A DNA stretch of 64,000 nt from Ditylenchus dipsaci (GCA_004194705.1 SADC01001390.1:67501-131500), one strand, 5' to 3'; counted from the first letter of the stretch, positions 1 to 12,849 are shown. Made by a program: numbers and translations. Notes: generated by a model not told the origin, from the letters alone.

Positions 1-2236
1 AAGGGGTATCATAGCCTAAGCTATAATACATAAGATATATATCTAAAATGAGTTGGATGTCTTGAAAATAGGTATGATAGTTTCTCTCCCCGGTTGTGTG
101 TGATATACGATTCCATTTCTGGCAAAGCATGTTTTGCTGAAAAAAATTATATTTATGGAGAATACATAAAAATATGTCATATAAAAATCTTCAAAATGTG
201 AGACGCTTAACTGATACCTTCTCAAACAGGCGGCCACGGATGACGATTGATAAAAAAAAATCGGGTTGGCACATCGAAGAAAACACGTACTGTAATTGCA
301 GGTCTAATAATATTTTTTTAGTCATTTTTTTCTGAAAAAAATGATTTTGTCATTATGCTTAATATATCTCTTTATATGAATTTTTTCGGAACGATGAATT
401 TAGCTTAAGGATGCACGATTTGTTATTGCCTTTATCTGTCCTATTTTTACTGTCAATTACATAATCATTTTTTCTGGATTTGTGTCAGAGAATGTTTTTA
501 TTATTGCGCAACTCAAAAACTTCTGGCCCTTTTTTTTCCTTCATATTTCGCTGGTGTATTTCACTCGCCACTCATGCCCCCCCACCCCGCCCCTTAACCC
601 TCCTCTGAGATAATTGGCTGAAAATCATTCTCTACATTTTTTTTCCATCACTATAGACTTTTATATGTAACCTGCATAAAGCTGCTTTTAAAGTTTTATC
701 AAACTTTGAGCTAATTCGCCTTTTTTCTTTGCGTCATGCTTTTTTCATCCTCCTGTGGCAAAAAAGCTCATATCACCCATGTGTGATATTCTCAATTCAC
801 ACATAAAAAATTTTTTTGTGAAGTTAGATTACTGCTAAATTTAGAACACTGCTTTTTCGAAATCGTCTATCCGTCAATATCAAAGGGTAAACAATTTTTG
901 ATGAATATTTTCTAACCTAATTTTTATTACTTTTGCATATAGTTTAGTAAACAAGTTGAAAAAGTTCTTTTTCTTTGACTTGCTTCGCTTTTAAACACTT
1001 TTGAGACTTTATCATGAGAAGTGAAATCTATTCTTTAAAAAATGTGTGGCTTAACAATTGGATGCAAGCGTTTCAAAAAAAAATATTATGTTCTATAAAA
1101 AATACATAATGTAAGCTTTCAATACCGACAATAATAGAAGAGGAACGGTTCAAAGTTAGCGGTTGAATCCAAACTATTTTTATTATCACTTCTTGCATGC
1201 TTCTTCAAACCCGAAAACGGATACTTTAATCAGGTTTAAAAATATCATGTCAAAGATATTATTTTAAGGCTAATACTATTTTTTTTTGGCTTGAAGTTGA
1301 ACATAAAAGGTATATAATATTTACACTATTAATGTTCTATCACTGTCAACACCACATCTCGCCCCTCCAACCCCCCCCCCCCCTTCTCATACTCAGATAT
1401 AAATCTCATAAATAGGTATTAATTAACATAGGCAAAACTGAGAGAACTCTGAAGTCAAAAAAAAAGCTAAATTGATAATTGCAGATTTACAGGATAAAAT
1501 AACTCAAGGTATAGTATATTAATTGGACTCCCTTTCCTAAACGACACTCTCAAGACTTAGAGTGTTCAAAAGACTTTGAACTCAAGACTTATCTTGGCCC
1601 AATAAAAAAGTTTCGCAAATTCTTTCACTCTTTCTATCACGTTTTCTTAGTCACAGAAGTTTAATCTAATCACGCTATTTTGGATTTTTAAAAATCCAAG
1701 ACCTGCCTCTTTGAAAGTTGTTTTCTGCAAATGATGATCTAATTCACTGAAAATATCCTGTAACCTTGACAAGTCTGTCAATAGTATATGTAGTACATTT
1801 AAAAGCTTAGATTGGTATAAGCACTTCTTGAATTAGTAATATGCAGCGGAATGAAAAATCGCTGTATGCTTTCACATAAAACTTCTCAAAAAATTTAATG
1901 AAAAAAATACTATGTTGCTAAAGTATATACATCTATACTTAAAGAACCGAGAAACATTTCACTTTTTTTACATGTTTCTCAAATTTTAAGCGAGAGTATT
2001 TTTTTCGATAACTAAAATATCGAAAAAAATGCGTGGAAAAAAGCATGCATGTTTTCTTTTTTCATATAGTTCTGAAAAGATCTTTTATGAAAAAATTATT
2101 CTTTTTGAACATTATGTGTACTGTTGGATATTTAGTAAAACAATGTGAACAACCGGCTTTCTCAGTAAATCACGTTTCTATTCATATATAACAACCACAG
2201 AAATTTAAACAATTAATTTTCCGAGGTCGTCTCTGC
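1..2236. other. Gene-free AT-rich stretch
   Basis: No coding exon could be supported on either strand. The open frames are short and rich in F, I, K and N, as expected from AT-rich random sequence. A cytosine run lies near 1371-1384. No transposon ends were recognised. Confidence 0.6.
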
Positions 2237-2264
2237 ATATATATATATATAATATATATATAAT

Positions 2265-2349
<85 letters not shown>
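2237..2349. repeat. (AT)n microsatellite
   Basis: About 110 nt of almost pure AT dinucleotide repeat, broken only by a few AA or TT slips. It is self-complementary and can extrude as a cruciform, so its exact length is probably unreliable. Confidence 0.95.
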
Positions 2350-2351
<2 letters not shown>

Positions 2352-3550
2352 ACAGGTTTGGATTAGGCTTTGGCTAGTTTAGCATAAAACAGCAGCAAAA
2401 GCACTACTTATTATAGTATCAGCAGTGAAAAATAAGTTCAGCGTAAGTTTTTTTTGATATTGTTTTTCAAAATCGTGTTGCGAAATAAGCTCTAGTCGGT
2501 CTTGGTTTGTAGGTAACATTAGCAAAAAAGGTAAATATGCGATATATGTCTCCATAATTGCCTATGACTACTAGTAACGTCATAAAGAAAAATCTGTAGT
2601 GAAAGTAGGCAAAACTCCGAATTTGGAGTATTTTATACAAAAGTTGGATAGAGGATGAGAAAGGGCCCATTTCATACAAAAAATTGGCGGTTATTTGGAT
2701 TTTTTGACAAGGGATGGCTATAGCATTACAGTACATATTTCAATTTAAAAACTTTCAAGCATTTTTTTGTGACACTAATGGCGACTATGCATAAAACGTG
2801 ATATATGTTGATATTACTAAGACATGGTTCGTTTACATTTTTTCTCGATTCGCCGTCATATCTTTACCCCTTATTACGGTAGACTGAACTTGAAGATAAA
2901 GTTCAAGTACTTAACTCCCTCTTCCTCTCTTCTTTACCGCACATATTTGATTTGGACACTTGTAGTTATCCAACCATTCTTGAGGCAAAATTACGTAATA
3001 TAGAAGAAATAAAAAAGGATAATTTTTTTTTACATCATAACTCCTAATAAGTACTTTTTCTATACAGCACATTGAGCTTTAAAATTTTCACTTGCATTCG
3101 GGTTTATCATTAATAGAGATTTACATCAAAAATTTCGTTTTTCTTATTGGCTTCATTATTTCGATTGAATTAAATGTGACAAGGATGAATGATTGCAGTC
3201 TTAGGTCGCAAGCTAGTTCATGGCGAGCACAACCCATGAGAATCAACCTAGTTAACCCTGTGTTGCGAGCCAAGTTAATCTCCGTTATCAAGTCCGAGTA
3301 ATACAAACACAATACTAACCACTTGAGCTTTTAAGAAAACACCGACATTTCAATGCGAAATTGAGTTTTGCCGATATTTTAGAGCATGGTCAACCATTTT
3401 ACAATTGTTGTGAGAAGCTATCACAGCTTCTGTGTGTTTTTCAGACTTATTACAGAAATATTGAAACCAAAAATGCAAAAATTACCAGAATCAACGCTTT
3501 TTTCTTTTAAAATCAAAGAATATACAGTATTTCTACTAAGCATATTACAT
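2350..3550. other. Gene-free stretch
   Basis: Nothing recognisable as gene or repeat was found. The open frames here lack family motifs and splice context. Confidence 0.5.
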
Positions 3551-4118
3551 CCACTTTTCTATATACGCATAAAATTGTGTATACCCCTTAAACTCATACC
3601 ACTTTTCCTGTATACGCATTAAATTGTGTATACCCCCCCCCCCTTAAACTCATACCACTTTTCCTGTATACACATAAAATTGTGTATACCCCCTTAAACT
3701 CATACCACTTTTCCTGTATACGCATTAAATTGTGTATACCCCCCTTAAACTCATACCACTTTTCCTGTATACGCATTAAATTGTGTATACCTCCTCTTAA
3801 AACTCATACCACTTTTCCTGTATACGCATTAAATTGTGTATACCCCCCCTTAAACTCATACCACTTTTCCTGTATACGCATTAAAATTGTGTATACCTCC
3901 TCTTAAACTCATACCACTTTTCCTGTATACGTATTAAATTGTGTATACCCCCCCTTAAACTCATACCACTTTCCTGTATACGCATTAAATTGTGTATACC
4001 CCCCCTTAAACTCATACCACTTTTCCTGTATACGCATTAAATTGTGTATACCTCCTCTTAAACTCATACCACTTTTCATATACACGTATAAAAATGTGTA
4101 TACCCCCCCCCTTAAAAC
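3551..4118. repeat. Minisatellite, 51-53 nt unit, about 11 copies
   Basis: A head-to-tail tandem array. Each unit reads roughly ACTCATACCACTTTTCCTG, then TATACGCATTAAATTGTGTA, then TACCCCCCC and TTAA. The word GTGTATAC occurs about every 51-53 nt, eleven times. Units differ mainly in the length of the C run and in CCTCCTC variants. Open frames cross the array on both strands only because the unit happens to lack stops; they are not genes. Confidence 0.93.
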
Positions 4119-4439
4119 CTTTTCTATTTGTTGACTTCAAATTCAGTCCATAGTACTCGGCTTGTAATATAATGCAGTCAGGTTATACTGTTTTTTAAGT
4201 TCTGAAATTATTGCGATTTTTCTTTCCTAGATCGACGAATAAAATAGGAAAAAAAAAAGTTGAAAAAAATTAGAATAAAAAAGTTTTACCTAGAGTAGTA
4301 CTTGCACCAAAACAGAAGTGCCAGATTCAAGAGCTCAATGTTATTTCGAGAGGTATTTTATTAGTGGCACCTCATTTGGGGCATTGAGAAAAAAATATCA
4401 TTTGTGTTTCATATATTTTGTTGGAGATATGAAATACTT

Positions 4440-4470
4440 GGATGCTTAGGCTTAGGCTAAAAAATGTTCG
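4440..4470 (+). repeat. Fragment of the AGGCTTAGGC palindromic MITE
   Basis: Contains CTTAGGCTTAGGCTAAAAAA, the subterminal word of the palindromic element seen in full at 27562-27804. Only a fragment is visible. Confidence 0.45.
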
Positions 4471-4995
4471 AAAAATATCGAAAATTTGGTACTTTGCAGC
4501 TTTAATTAAAAGAACTGAAATCCACTGTCATTTTACCGTGGTGCCTTAGGGAACGTCAGGATGGGTTCACAAAATCGCGGTTCCAGTCCATGTCTCAATC
4601 GAAGTGAAAAATTGCGTTCCGAAATCCCTCGGGGTGGTTGTTCTCTATCTCTATTTCATTTCGAAACAACAACAAAGTCGAAAAATATTACGAAATAATT
4701 TTGCAATAAAAAAGTCGTCACAGATATAGTTATTATTAGTGAAATGCAGCCATTTAGACATTTTTCTAAGTGTTAGTAAATTTATTTCTTGAGTTTAATT
4801 TTTTAGTGAAACCAGATGGTGATCACGATCCGCTAGTCTTTTTTTTTGTGTCAAAAAACTTTGACATTGACTACACCCCATCAGACACAGACACCTCTAT
4901 TGATTCAAGTACGCATTCCAATGTTTCATTAAAAGGACTTAGCAACAACAAATCAGCCGAAAATTCGATAAAGATATTAAAATAATTGTTTCAGT

Positions 4996-5595
4996 CTTCA
5001 ACTAGGTGAAAAACTTACTAAATCTGCAAAAGAGTCCAAGAAAAAGTTTGAAAAAGGTCGTGTAGCTTTCCATAAAGATCACGAAGAAACTGAAACACAG
5101 CTGCAAGTCTACAATAAACCCCTTGCCGAAACCAGATGTTCGTGCTTTAAAAAGAATTGAAGCCGGAAATGCAGTTGACAACAGGTCCTAAAGAAAAAGA
5201 AGTTGTGCAAAAGCACTTAAAAAGGTCGGTCTCCTGGGCAGGCGCATATGATGGGGGGGGGGGGGGGGTTACAGTGTTGATTATTGATTCTAGTCTAAAT
5301 TTTTTCAACTTGTTCAAAATCAAAATTAGAGAAGTCCTCAAACATTTACATGCACACTGACATATTGCGCCCTGCTAAGAAACATTATTAACCAAGACTG
5401 CGTTTGCAAAATTGCAACACCGAGCGTTGCTGATTGCTTACTGTATGTGTGGGAAACTATTAGTGAACTGGATAATGTACTTGAAACTTTCATGCCGAAG
5501 ATTTCGAAAGCTCCGTGGGTTAATAACGTGGACCAACGTCGATATTTTGTGAAGCTGTTTGATGTATTTTCTTGGATCCTGCAAAAAAAAAGTTG
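4996..5595 (+). pseudogene. Unrecognised coding remnant
   Basis: Two blocks have codon usage that looks protein-coding. The first starts after an acceptor-like TTTCAG ending at 4994. It reads LQLGEKLTKSAKES and continues as a Lys/Glu-rich, probably helical segment to about 5115. There the frame changes in a short AAACCCC run and goes on as PLPKPDVRALKRIEAGNAVD. After a G16 run, a second block at about 5366-5595 reads CALLRNIINQDCVCK and then about 60 more residues, including YVWETISELDNVLE, before a TGA beside a poly-A run. I do not recognise the family. It may be a decayed gene, a retroelement gag remnant, or exons whose junctions I cannot see. The Ser/Asp-rich frame at 4830-4985 may belong to it. 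Confidence 0.35.
5253..5268. repeat. G16 homopolymer
   Basis: An uninterrupted run of 16 G. Other long C/G runs in the window lie near 1371-1384, 3641-3650, 22904-22916, 25514-25523, 45651-45661 and 57389-57399. Their lengths are likely to be assembly-dependent. Confidence 0.9.
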
Positions 5596-6235
5596 AGTTT
5601 TCTAGATTTTGGTCGAGCATATGAAATGTTGTGTAACGCAGTCGACTTTCGGTGACTTGAAAAGATATGAGCCTCAGAGCTTTAATGGAGGGGAGAGAAG
5701 AAACAGGATAAACATTTTTTCTCAACCAGAGAAAGTTAGAGTTATAGGGAATAGTCCACTGCTTAGCTTAAAATTATATAACTAAATATTTTGTCAAAAA
5801 AGTTTTTATTTTAAAGAGTTAATTTGCAGTTAATTTGGATTCGGCGTTAATTCGTAAATTTAAAAGAATGTGAACAGGTTAAAATTTTCACATGTATAAC
5901 CAACAACCCCACCCCTCCCCCCTCATTGTGCAGTCGTGAATGTAGTCGAGCCACAATCACTCGACTTCGTTCTCGCTCTTACCAGGGTCCTAGGTGGGAA
6001 AAATGGCCTTAAAGTGGTTTTCTATTATTGCCTGCCCCCTACATAATATAGATATATAGTAATCTCATTAAAATTGCTTTTATTGATCCGTTTATAGCAA
6101 AATTATCACTCAAAAAAACTGTTATTAGCTGATATACTAGTTAACAGTAAAATGATGATACAACAGCACCTACCCCCTTTGATTTTGGTAGGACTTGATT
6201 AATGTCTAGCCGCCTTAAGATATCTTTGCATTTCT

Positions 6236-6595
6236 CTCTCTGTAACTTTTGACAGTCCAAATAGAGAGAGAGAGGCACTCTGTGTTAGAGAAAACACACA
6301 ACTAGCACGTGTTCAGGAAAAAGTAGGAGTTTTAAATTGGTCAAAAGAGGTCAGGTACATTTGGTTTGCCAACAAGTGATATACATTCCGTTTTTTTCTA
6401 ATAGAATCGCACCTCCACCAGAGAGGTGCGCAGTATTGTCAGTAACAATACAGTCCCTGCTCAAAGATAGCATTCAAGTCCTGCTTCGAAAAAATGAAAT
6501 GTAAACTTGGGTTCCCAGTCCATAAGAAAGTGCGACCGGTTTCTCTCTCTGTAACTTTTGACAGTCCGAATAGAGAGAGAGAGAGAGGCACTCTG
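6236..6595. repeat. Pair of hairpin-forming CTCTCT/GAGAGA repeats
   Basis: Two copies (about 6236-6290 and 6540-6595) of a unit CTCTCTCTGTAACTTTTGAC, then AGTCC(A/G)AATA and GAGAGAGAGAGGCACTCTG. Each can fold with its CTCTCT end pairing to its GAGAGA end. Between them, CACACAACTAGCACGTGTTC at 6296-6316 has a diverged copy at 7474-7495, so this is an interspersed family. Confidence 0.75.
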
Positions 6596-7295
6596 AACTG
6601 CACTCAAACACCCCGAAGAGGTTCTCCTCGAATACAAACTTTTAAGATTCTATATTGAATTGAGTAAGATGCGAACTTTTGACTATCCATAGCTTTCGCT
6701 ACTCCTCGACATGTCGGGCTCAGCCTATTATTAAAATATTGTAGACTAATATACTCTTTGGTAGTAGTATATCGAGTCAAAGTTCAGGTCGACAACTAGC
6801 ACTTCGAGCAACTACGTTTACAGTATTTTCTCTAATAGAGAGCCATAGACCTAATTTGAAATTTTCGGCTTTTGATTTGAGAAATAGCAAGCGGTGCCGC
6901 TCTATGAGACAAAAAACGGTATGTGTGTAACTAATATTTTATGAATAATAATCCTATTTTTCCATATCCTATAACCAAAATATAGACCGACTTTGAATGA
7001 CCACATGATTGTATTTAGATATTTCGAAAAAAATTTTACGCACCGCATTGAAAGGCAGTGCTCTTCAAATTTTGGAAATCCATCGCTTATTATGGCAGAA
7101 GCATCCATGTACCGGAAATTAGGTAGTTAAACCAAAAAAGGTAGGCTCATAAAAAATGGATTATAGAAAAGGGCAGGTTTTTGAAGTGATAGGGTGCGCC
7201 CTATTTTTATCCACATTATCTAGAGAAACAGAAATGGGAAATAAACAGTAAAATAGATGGAAAAATATATACAAAAGAATTCATTTCTAGCCTTC

Positions 7296-7387
7296 GCTCA
7301 CGACCATACCACGTTAATGCCAGGCATGGTTGGGCTCGACTAGTACTTGGATCGGAGACGTCCTAGGAATCTCGGGTGTTGTAAGCC
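7296..7387 (+). pseudogene. 5S rRNA-derived pseudogene (internally deleted)
   Basis: The segment reads CGACCATACCACGTTAATGCC, in two parts CGACCATACCACG and TTAATGCC, at the 5' side. It then has TAGTACTTGGATCGGAGACG and CTCGGGTGTTGTAAGCC at the 3' side. These are the well-known conserved ends and C-box region of eukaryotic 5S rRNA. It is 92 nt instead of about 120. About 28 nt of the centre, including most of the internal A-box region, are missing. A short A run follows the 3' end. It is therefore a truncated copy, or the head of a 5S-derived SINE, rather than a working 5S gene. Confidence 0.8.
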
Positions 7388-8280
7388 AAAAAAACACATT
7401 TTTGTATTTTCAATAGTGTGATTTCAATTATATGCTACATTATACTAATTTTCGCACGATCCAAGTCAAAAAAAACACACAACTAGCACATATTCAGGAA
7501 AAAAGTTGAAGTTTTTTAAGTGGTCAAAAAAGGTCATGAAATTAAAAGTGGGAAGAGATCAAAAGAAGTTGTAGATAGGGAATTTCATTTCATGATCTTC
7601 GTGGCTGTAAAAACAGTAGTAATAACAATTATTATTTCAGAAGTGGTGCTACTGTAGTATTTCTTACTGTAACAAGGCAGAAAAAATAATTTTGGGATGA
7701 AAAAAAAAGATCCAATGCAGGGTTAAGTAGATAATTCAAAGACCCTAACAAAAAGTTACTTCTTTTTTGTATAGGTCAAATTTTTTCTTGATATGCCCCC
7801 CCCTTCGCGCCAATACAGCTATTTTAAAAGTGTCAAGGATATCTGTTAGTTTTTTTCTATTTTGTAATAATTGATTTAAAAAAAATCAATTAAAGATGAG
7901 ACACTCAAAAATCGATATTGCTCTAGGAAGAAATATAGATTGTTAGAGACAGTTCAGGGAATTAGGAAGTGGCGCCCCGCATAGCTTTCATATGAAAATA
8001 GTTGTTCTGATTGTTCTGCATATTTGAAAATAAAGCTATAGGTAGCAGATGTTCGAAAACATCAAAATATTATGTGTTTTCGATTTGAGTTTTTTTTTCT
8101 ATTTGAGTTTTTGTAAATTACTTTGAGATATGGCCTTGATCATTTATTGAGAAAGAGAAATAAATATGGAAGGTGTTAAAAAAATTTTATAGAACATTTG
8201 GTCCGGCTATAACTTTTTTTGAATTCGCGCCTTTTTTTAAATAACATACAGAAATTGTGTGCACATTATCATGACGTACT

Positions 8281-8470
8281 TTGCATAGGTAATAGCTATC
8301 TAACGGCTGTTAAACGGCTGTTGACATATGTAAATATGTAACAGTTGTTGTTGACCTAGGTCGCTAATTTTACCGCCAAAATATATAACAGTTGTTCGGT
8401 GTTTCGAAATAATATTTCGAAATAGGTAACAGCTGTTGTTGACCTATATTTTGAAATAGTGCTCGATAGG
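8281..8470. repeat. Degenerate GTAACAGCTGTTGTTGACCTA repeat cluster
   Basis: The word TAACAGTTGTTGTTGACCTA and relatives (AACGGCTGTTAAACGGCTGT, TAACAGTTGTTCGG, TAACAGCTGTTGTTGACCTA) recur four to five times, with the palindrome AACAGCTGTT in the centre. Just downstream, ATAGGTATGGGACA and ATAGGTATGGGGCA repeat at 8468 and 8549. This looks like a transposon end made of short words; the partner end was not found. Confidence 0.5.
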
Positions 8471-9033
8471 TATGGGACAAAAAGGGGCGGAGCCTAACAC
8501 CCTCTCATACCTTTGGGCTTCTCTTTGAAAGTGCCCCATAGGTATGGGGCACAAAGGCGCATCCTTTGAAGGCGACAAACTTGGACTATGTACTACTCGC
8601 GTACCCTATCGACTTGATTGCTTTTCTAACTAGGCGCTTGTAAGGCGAGTTGTGACAATGTATGCGCCAATCAACCTTGTTCAGAAATATTTCACTTCAC
8701 TTATTTTACACACAGATACCGAACACGATGGACGCACAGGTGCCTCAATTTATTGGTGTGGTATAGTTAGGAATGACGCATACACTTATATCTATCATTT
8801 AGGACCTGACACCTTGCCCGGTTTGGTTCAGTCAATTTGGAAAAGCCTGGGCAAATCATGGACACCAGAACAGTTTCGAAATGCATGTCTGTGCTGGAAA
8901 CACTAAATGTACGTCCACCTAACCCACACTCGTGTTCACAATCAAATTTGAACTATGATGTCAAACCAGACTTACACTTGGAAATGGCCGTAACTTTTTT
9001 TAATTTTCAAAAAGTTTCTGTTGGTTCCATCTT

Positions 9034-9395
9034 GTAGCTGAGATTCAGGGCTATCAGATGAGCCATTAATAAAGTGGATGTTGTTGGAAAAGTTGATATA
9101 TAGAAGAAAGAATCCGCCCAAAGCATCCGCACTCAAATTTGAGTGAGAATTCTTGGGCGGAGTCTTTAAATTTTATCTGAGTTTTGAAGCAATTTTTACT
9201 TAGTCAATAGCTCATGTGATAGCCCTAAACCTCAACTATATGATGTGAGGATACTTAAGCAACTTTAAAATAAAAAACCACGCCAACTGAATAATTTTGG
9301 GGAAAACAGTAAAGAAGCGAGGATTCTGTTTCGCAGATTCTTAGTGAGTAGTCTGTTTTAGCATCCACAAACAGACTTCTCTATTGTGTATGCAC
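9034..9395 (+). mobile_element. Interspersed element, copy 1 (partner at 29811-30110)
   Basis: About 360 nt that recur in inverted orientation at 29811-30110. Shared landmarks in order are GGGCTATCAGATGAGCCAT, AAAGAATCCGCCCAA, GCATCCGCACT, then TTAGTGAGTAGTCTGTTT and GCATCCACAAACAGACT. The last two words form a hairpin in the other copy. No coding capacity was found. A non-autonomous transposon is the simplest reading. Confidence 0.65.
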
Positions 9396-10263
9396 CTTTA
9401 GACTGACGAATCATATTTGGTAAAAGTCTTAAAAATCTGGGATAAGGAAAGTGTCGGACCCTAGGCGGGAACAGACTTGAGGGAGTTACACTAAATCGAA
9501 AGTGGACTGTAGTCATTTTATTATAAATTAAGCCAAAATCAAGCCTAAAAAAGTGTACAACATAATTTGCAACAAATAAAATTGAGTGTCGGATGTAATA
9601 CAAAATTTAAATAAAACAAATTTTTTAGTCATGATCTAGAAGTATTAGCAGTTTTACTGAAAAAAGTATTGTGATTGGAAGTCGCGTTTGTTTTTGTTAA
9701 AATATTTTCCAATAATAAATGCTGCATATAAATTTTTCCACATATAAGGACGCTAGTATAATTACGTAAAAAGAGGTGAAGGCATTCCGATATTCATCTA
9801 AATTACAAAATTTTCTAAAGTTTCTTATCAAAAAAAATTATACCATAGTAACAAGTTGAGATCCAATTGACGGAACACTTATAAATGCTATTTCTAATAG
9901 GAGCGTTACTTTGACCACTCTGTCTTTCTATAATACCACTAACTTTTTTCAGTTTACACCAATTTTTATTTTAAAGGTAACTTGCCAATAAAAATTTTGA
10001 TTGACGAGATTTGTAGAGAAAATATGTAGCAAATATCATATTTAAAGAAAGAAGGCCTAGTCTCACAAACCTTTGAGGAATTCCTCGATATTTTATCATT
10101 ACGCAAGAAGCAGTAAGGCAGTTTGCAACTAAATTTTATTGCAGATTAGTGATTTTACACAGTCAGTTAAATTTTCTTGATTTCTAAGTATGAAATCAAG
10201 TAATTTAAAAGCAAAGTTTTTACAGACTAACAGCCCCGGAAATTTAAAAATGGTTGGACTAAC

Positions 10264-10508
10264 CTTTATCCAGCTGCAATGGCAGCTCAGGCAATACAAT
10301 GCAGCCATGGCTAGATACCACACCACAAGAACCCAAATCGAAACCAAAATCAGCTGCCTTTTCGCTTTTTGATTGTATTGCAAAGGGAAGGCAAGTGATA
10401 AACAACGATCAATAGTGAGAAAAACAGATGCCAAAAGAATCGTATGGTTGCAACCAGAAATTCCAATGCCCAAAATAAACAAGGTGTAGGGATCACTTGG
10501 AGATCTGA
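10264..10508 (-). CDS. Rhodopsin-type GPCR, single exon covering TM3 to TM4
   Basis: The reverse strand after a TTTTTTCAG acceptor (ending at 10509) reads SDPYTLFILGIGISG, then a hydrophobic TM3 ending ASVFLTIDRCLSLAF, PLQYNQKAKRQ, and a TM4 stretch LILVSIWVLVVWYLAMAA. It leaves through an AAG|gttagt donor at 10263. IDRCLSLAFPLQY is the DRY-type motif and second intracellular loop of class A GPCRs, with DRC instead of DRY. Serpentine chemoreceptor-like families use similar variants. The frame stays open past the donor to 10129. I found no exons for TM1-2 or TM5-7 within reach, so this may be one exon of a gene with long introns, or a relic. The ligand cannot be inferred. Confidence 0.55.
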
Positions 10509-12609
10509 CTGAAAAAATATTTTTTGAATTAGAAGTATATCTTTAATGACTTAAATTAAAAAATTTTCAAAAAATCGAAAAAGCGGTTTGTAACTAAATT
10601 TCCACAACAAAATTTGCTTAAAACGAAATTCGAAATTTCTAAAAGAAATGCAATAGCAATTTAGCGTTAAGCAAAATTTTTTCAGACAAAATGTCGCCAA
10701 ATTATGTATCGCTATATTTTAATGTGGTGAGCTTCAATTTGGTTTACTTCACTCTACCAAATTTTCGTTTTGCTAATTTTTCCCTAGCCTGAATGTGGGT
10801 AATTTTAGCTGCTTCTGCATCTTTGCTGGTAGAATAGTGAATTGACTTAGTGTAGAAGGCAGTAATCACGGTTTGAGCTCGTAGATGGCACCAAAACACC
10901 GAAAAGCGTCGAATTTTCGGACCGAGCTAGGTTATTCGGGTTTGACCACAACTGGACAGATAACGACCGTTCTCTACTGGCCAAATTATTCTTTAATTAG
11001 TCAGCAATGCTTTCAAATATCTTCCAATGTTTTAGAATTAATTTTAAAAAATCTAATTTTGCGAGTTCAAAAACTTACAAAAGCTCATTTTAGAAGTGAC
11101 GTAAATATTATGAGGAAGCGCACTACTAAAGCAAAATGCTTGCGTCATCACAAAAACAAGCATAGAACTAGACATGTATTTGGTTTATAATATTTGTTCA
11201 TACAGAACTTGCAATATATTATATGAGACATTAATGCTATAGAGCATATTTGGCAGCTTAAATTAAAAATATTTACAGAGAGATTAAAAAAGTCAGACAT
11301 GGGGGATGGATTCAATATAACACATAATATGAAGATAAAATTTCTTTTAAATAATACTTTATTGTAGTATGTTCAACACCTTACTATGCAAAAAATATTG
11401 TAAAAACCAATTATTTAAAATTTGTATTTTTACATATAATCTGTTCAAAATATCAAAAAAAACAGAATTAGTCATATGAATATGCGACTAGAGCTTTCTA
11501 ATTAGTAAATTTATAAATCTAACGATTTGATATGTTTGTTGTATAGAAAAGATGAATAATAAAATATAATATTTTTTGTGCTAATTTGTTCTATCGCTGT
11601 AAATTCGCTGCATAAGTCTATATTTCTGACGCCTGATTCGTGTTCATCGAGGTGGATTTGAGAATAACAGACTTAAAATTGCAGACTCACTGTCAAACTT
11701 GAAATGAACGCTTGAGTCAATGTAAAAATAACTTTTGTCTTGAGCAGAATTTGAAATTTGATAGTGAGTTTGTAATTTCAGAAGCAGTTTTTAAGCAAAT
11801 CGACTACGCTAGACACGTATCCGCTGTCTAAAATTCATTTTTCCGTGAAAGAAAAAAGTTATGGGAAATTTGTGTCAAAACTTATACATTGATTTTGCAT
11901 GATTTTTCACGATTTTCACGAGTTCACAGCAATAGAGAGATTATCACAGAAAAAATTGTTTCGGGGTACCCCCGTATCGAGGGTATATTATTTACCACGC
12001 TACCGTATTTTCTCTAATTGCTCTACATGTCAAGTTATTTGTTAATCCCACGAAATTCTGAAAAATTTGAAGTCGATCTCGAGATTTTTGAGTGAAAACT
12101 CAAAATCTAAAACGGGGAGTCGGTAGAGCTCGTGGGAATTGAGAAAACGCGATAAACAGCTTTGCAAAATAATTTCTCTAGTCTGAGATATAGGCTCTCA
12201 AAATAGGGGGTGCCGAGTTATCGGAGACTGTCGAACTATTGGAAAAAATACGGTATTTTACCAAAAAATTGTATTTTTTGATATCCAGTAAAGAACAGAC
12301 AACAAAGAGCAAAACAAAGCTAAAATAAAAAGGTAAGAAACTAGAAACAAGGATGGAAAGGCGCCTTACTGTTTGGAAAAACAACCTCATTATGTGATAT
12401 ATTGATCATACATTTTTTATCCTAAAATATGTCTTTATTCTGTAAAAATTATGTCTGACCCTGTTGGGCCAAACATTTTTTTATAAATAACATGTCTCGT
12501 AAAAAATAGAATTATCCAAAAATTGAGTTTAGAAACAATCAGGCCATGAGATTTATCGTTTCAAAAAAATGGATTAAGGGTGGGGCTAAGTTCTGGTGTC
12601 TAAAAGTCG
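10509..12609. other. Gene-free stretch
   Basis: Two open frames of about 100 and 70 codons occur (10885-11190 plus, 12178-12390 minus). The first has no recognisable motif. The second is partly the translated end of the TACCGTATTTTCTC transposon family at 12230-12260. I support no gene here. Confidence 0.5.
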
Positions 12610-12849
12610 TTAAAGGGCAATGGTCACCTGTTTTGAATTATCCCCTGCCAATTCGAAAATTTTCGCCTAATCATTGAACTTCTGTACGAATTTTTCAACT
12701 TGGTTTCTAATGGAACAAGGCCTAGGATTAATTTTAGGTATAGTTGTGTTAGAAACCAAGTTGTAAAATTCGTACCCGAATCAACGATAGAGAAAAAAAT
12801 TTGAATTGGCGGGGGACAACCATTGTCGGGGACGGCAATGGCCCTTTAA
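12610..12849. mobile_element. Palindromic MITE with TTAA ends
   Basis: Starts TTAAAGGGCAATGG and ends CAATGGCCCTTTAA. The inner arms pair too: GAATTTTTCAACTTGGTTTC against GAAACCAAGTTGTAAAATTC. TTAA on both sides suggests a piggyBac-type insertion preference, but TIR and target site cannot be separated by eye. Relatives lie at 30455-30656, about 33262-33420 and 33862-34075. Confidence 0.7.

Noticed and set aside
3594..3906. Repeat proteins in the minisatellite (both strands)
   Set aside because: The frames stay open only because the unit contains no stop; no start context or homologue is apparent.
3551..4118. CRISPR array
   Set aside because: The repeats are contiguous 51-53 nt units without variable spacers, in a eukaryotic genome.
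10885..11190. 101-codon open frame
   Set aside because: No motif, no splice context, and composition equal to its surroundings.
12178..12390. Small membrane protein (minus strand)
   Set aside because: Part of it is the translated TACCGTATTTT transposon end; the hydrophobic rest is expected from AT-rich sequence.
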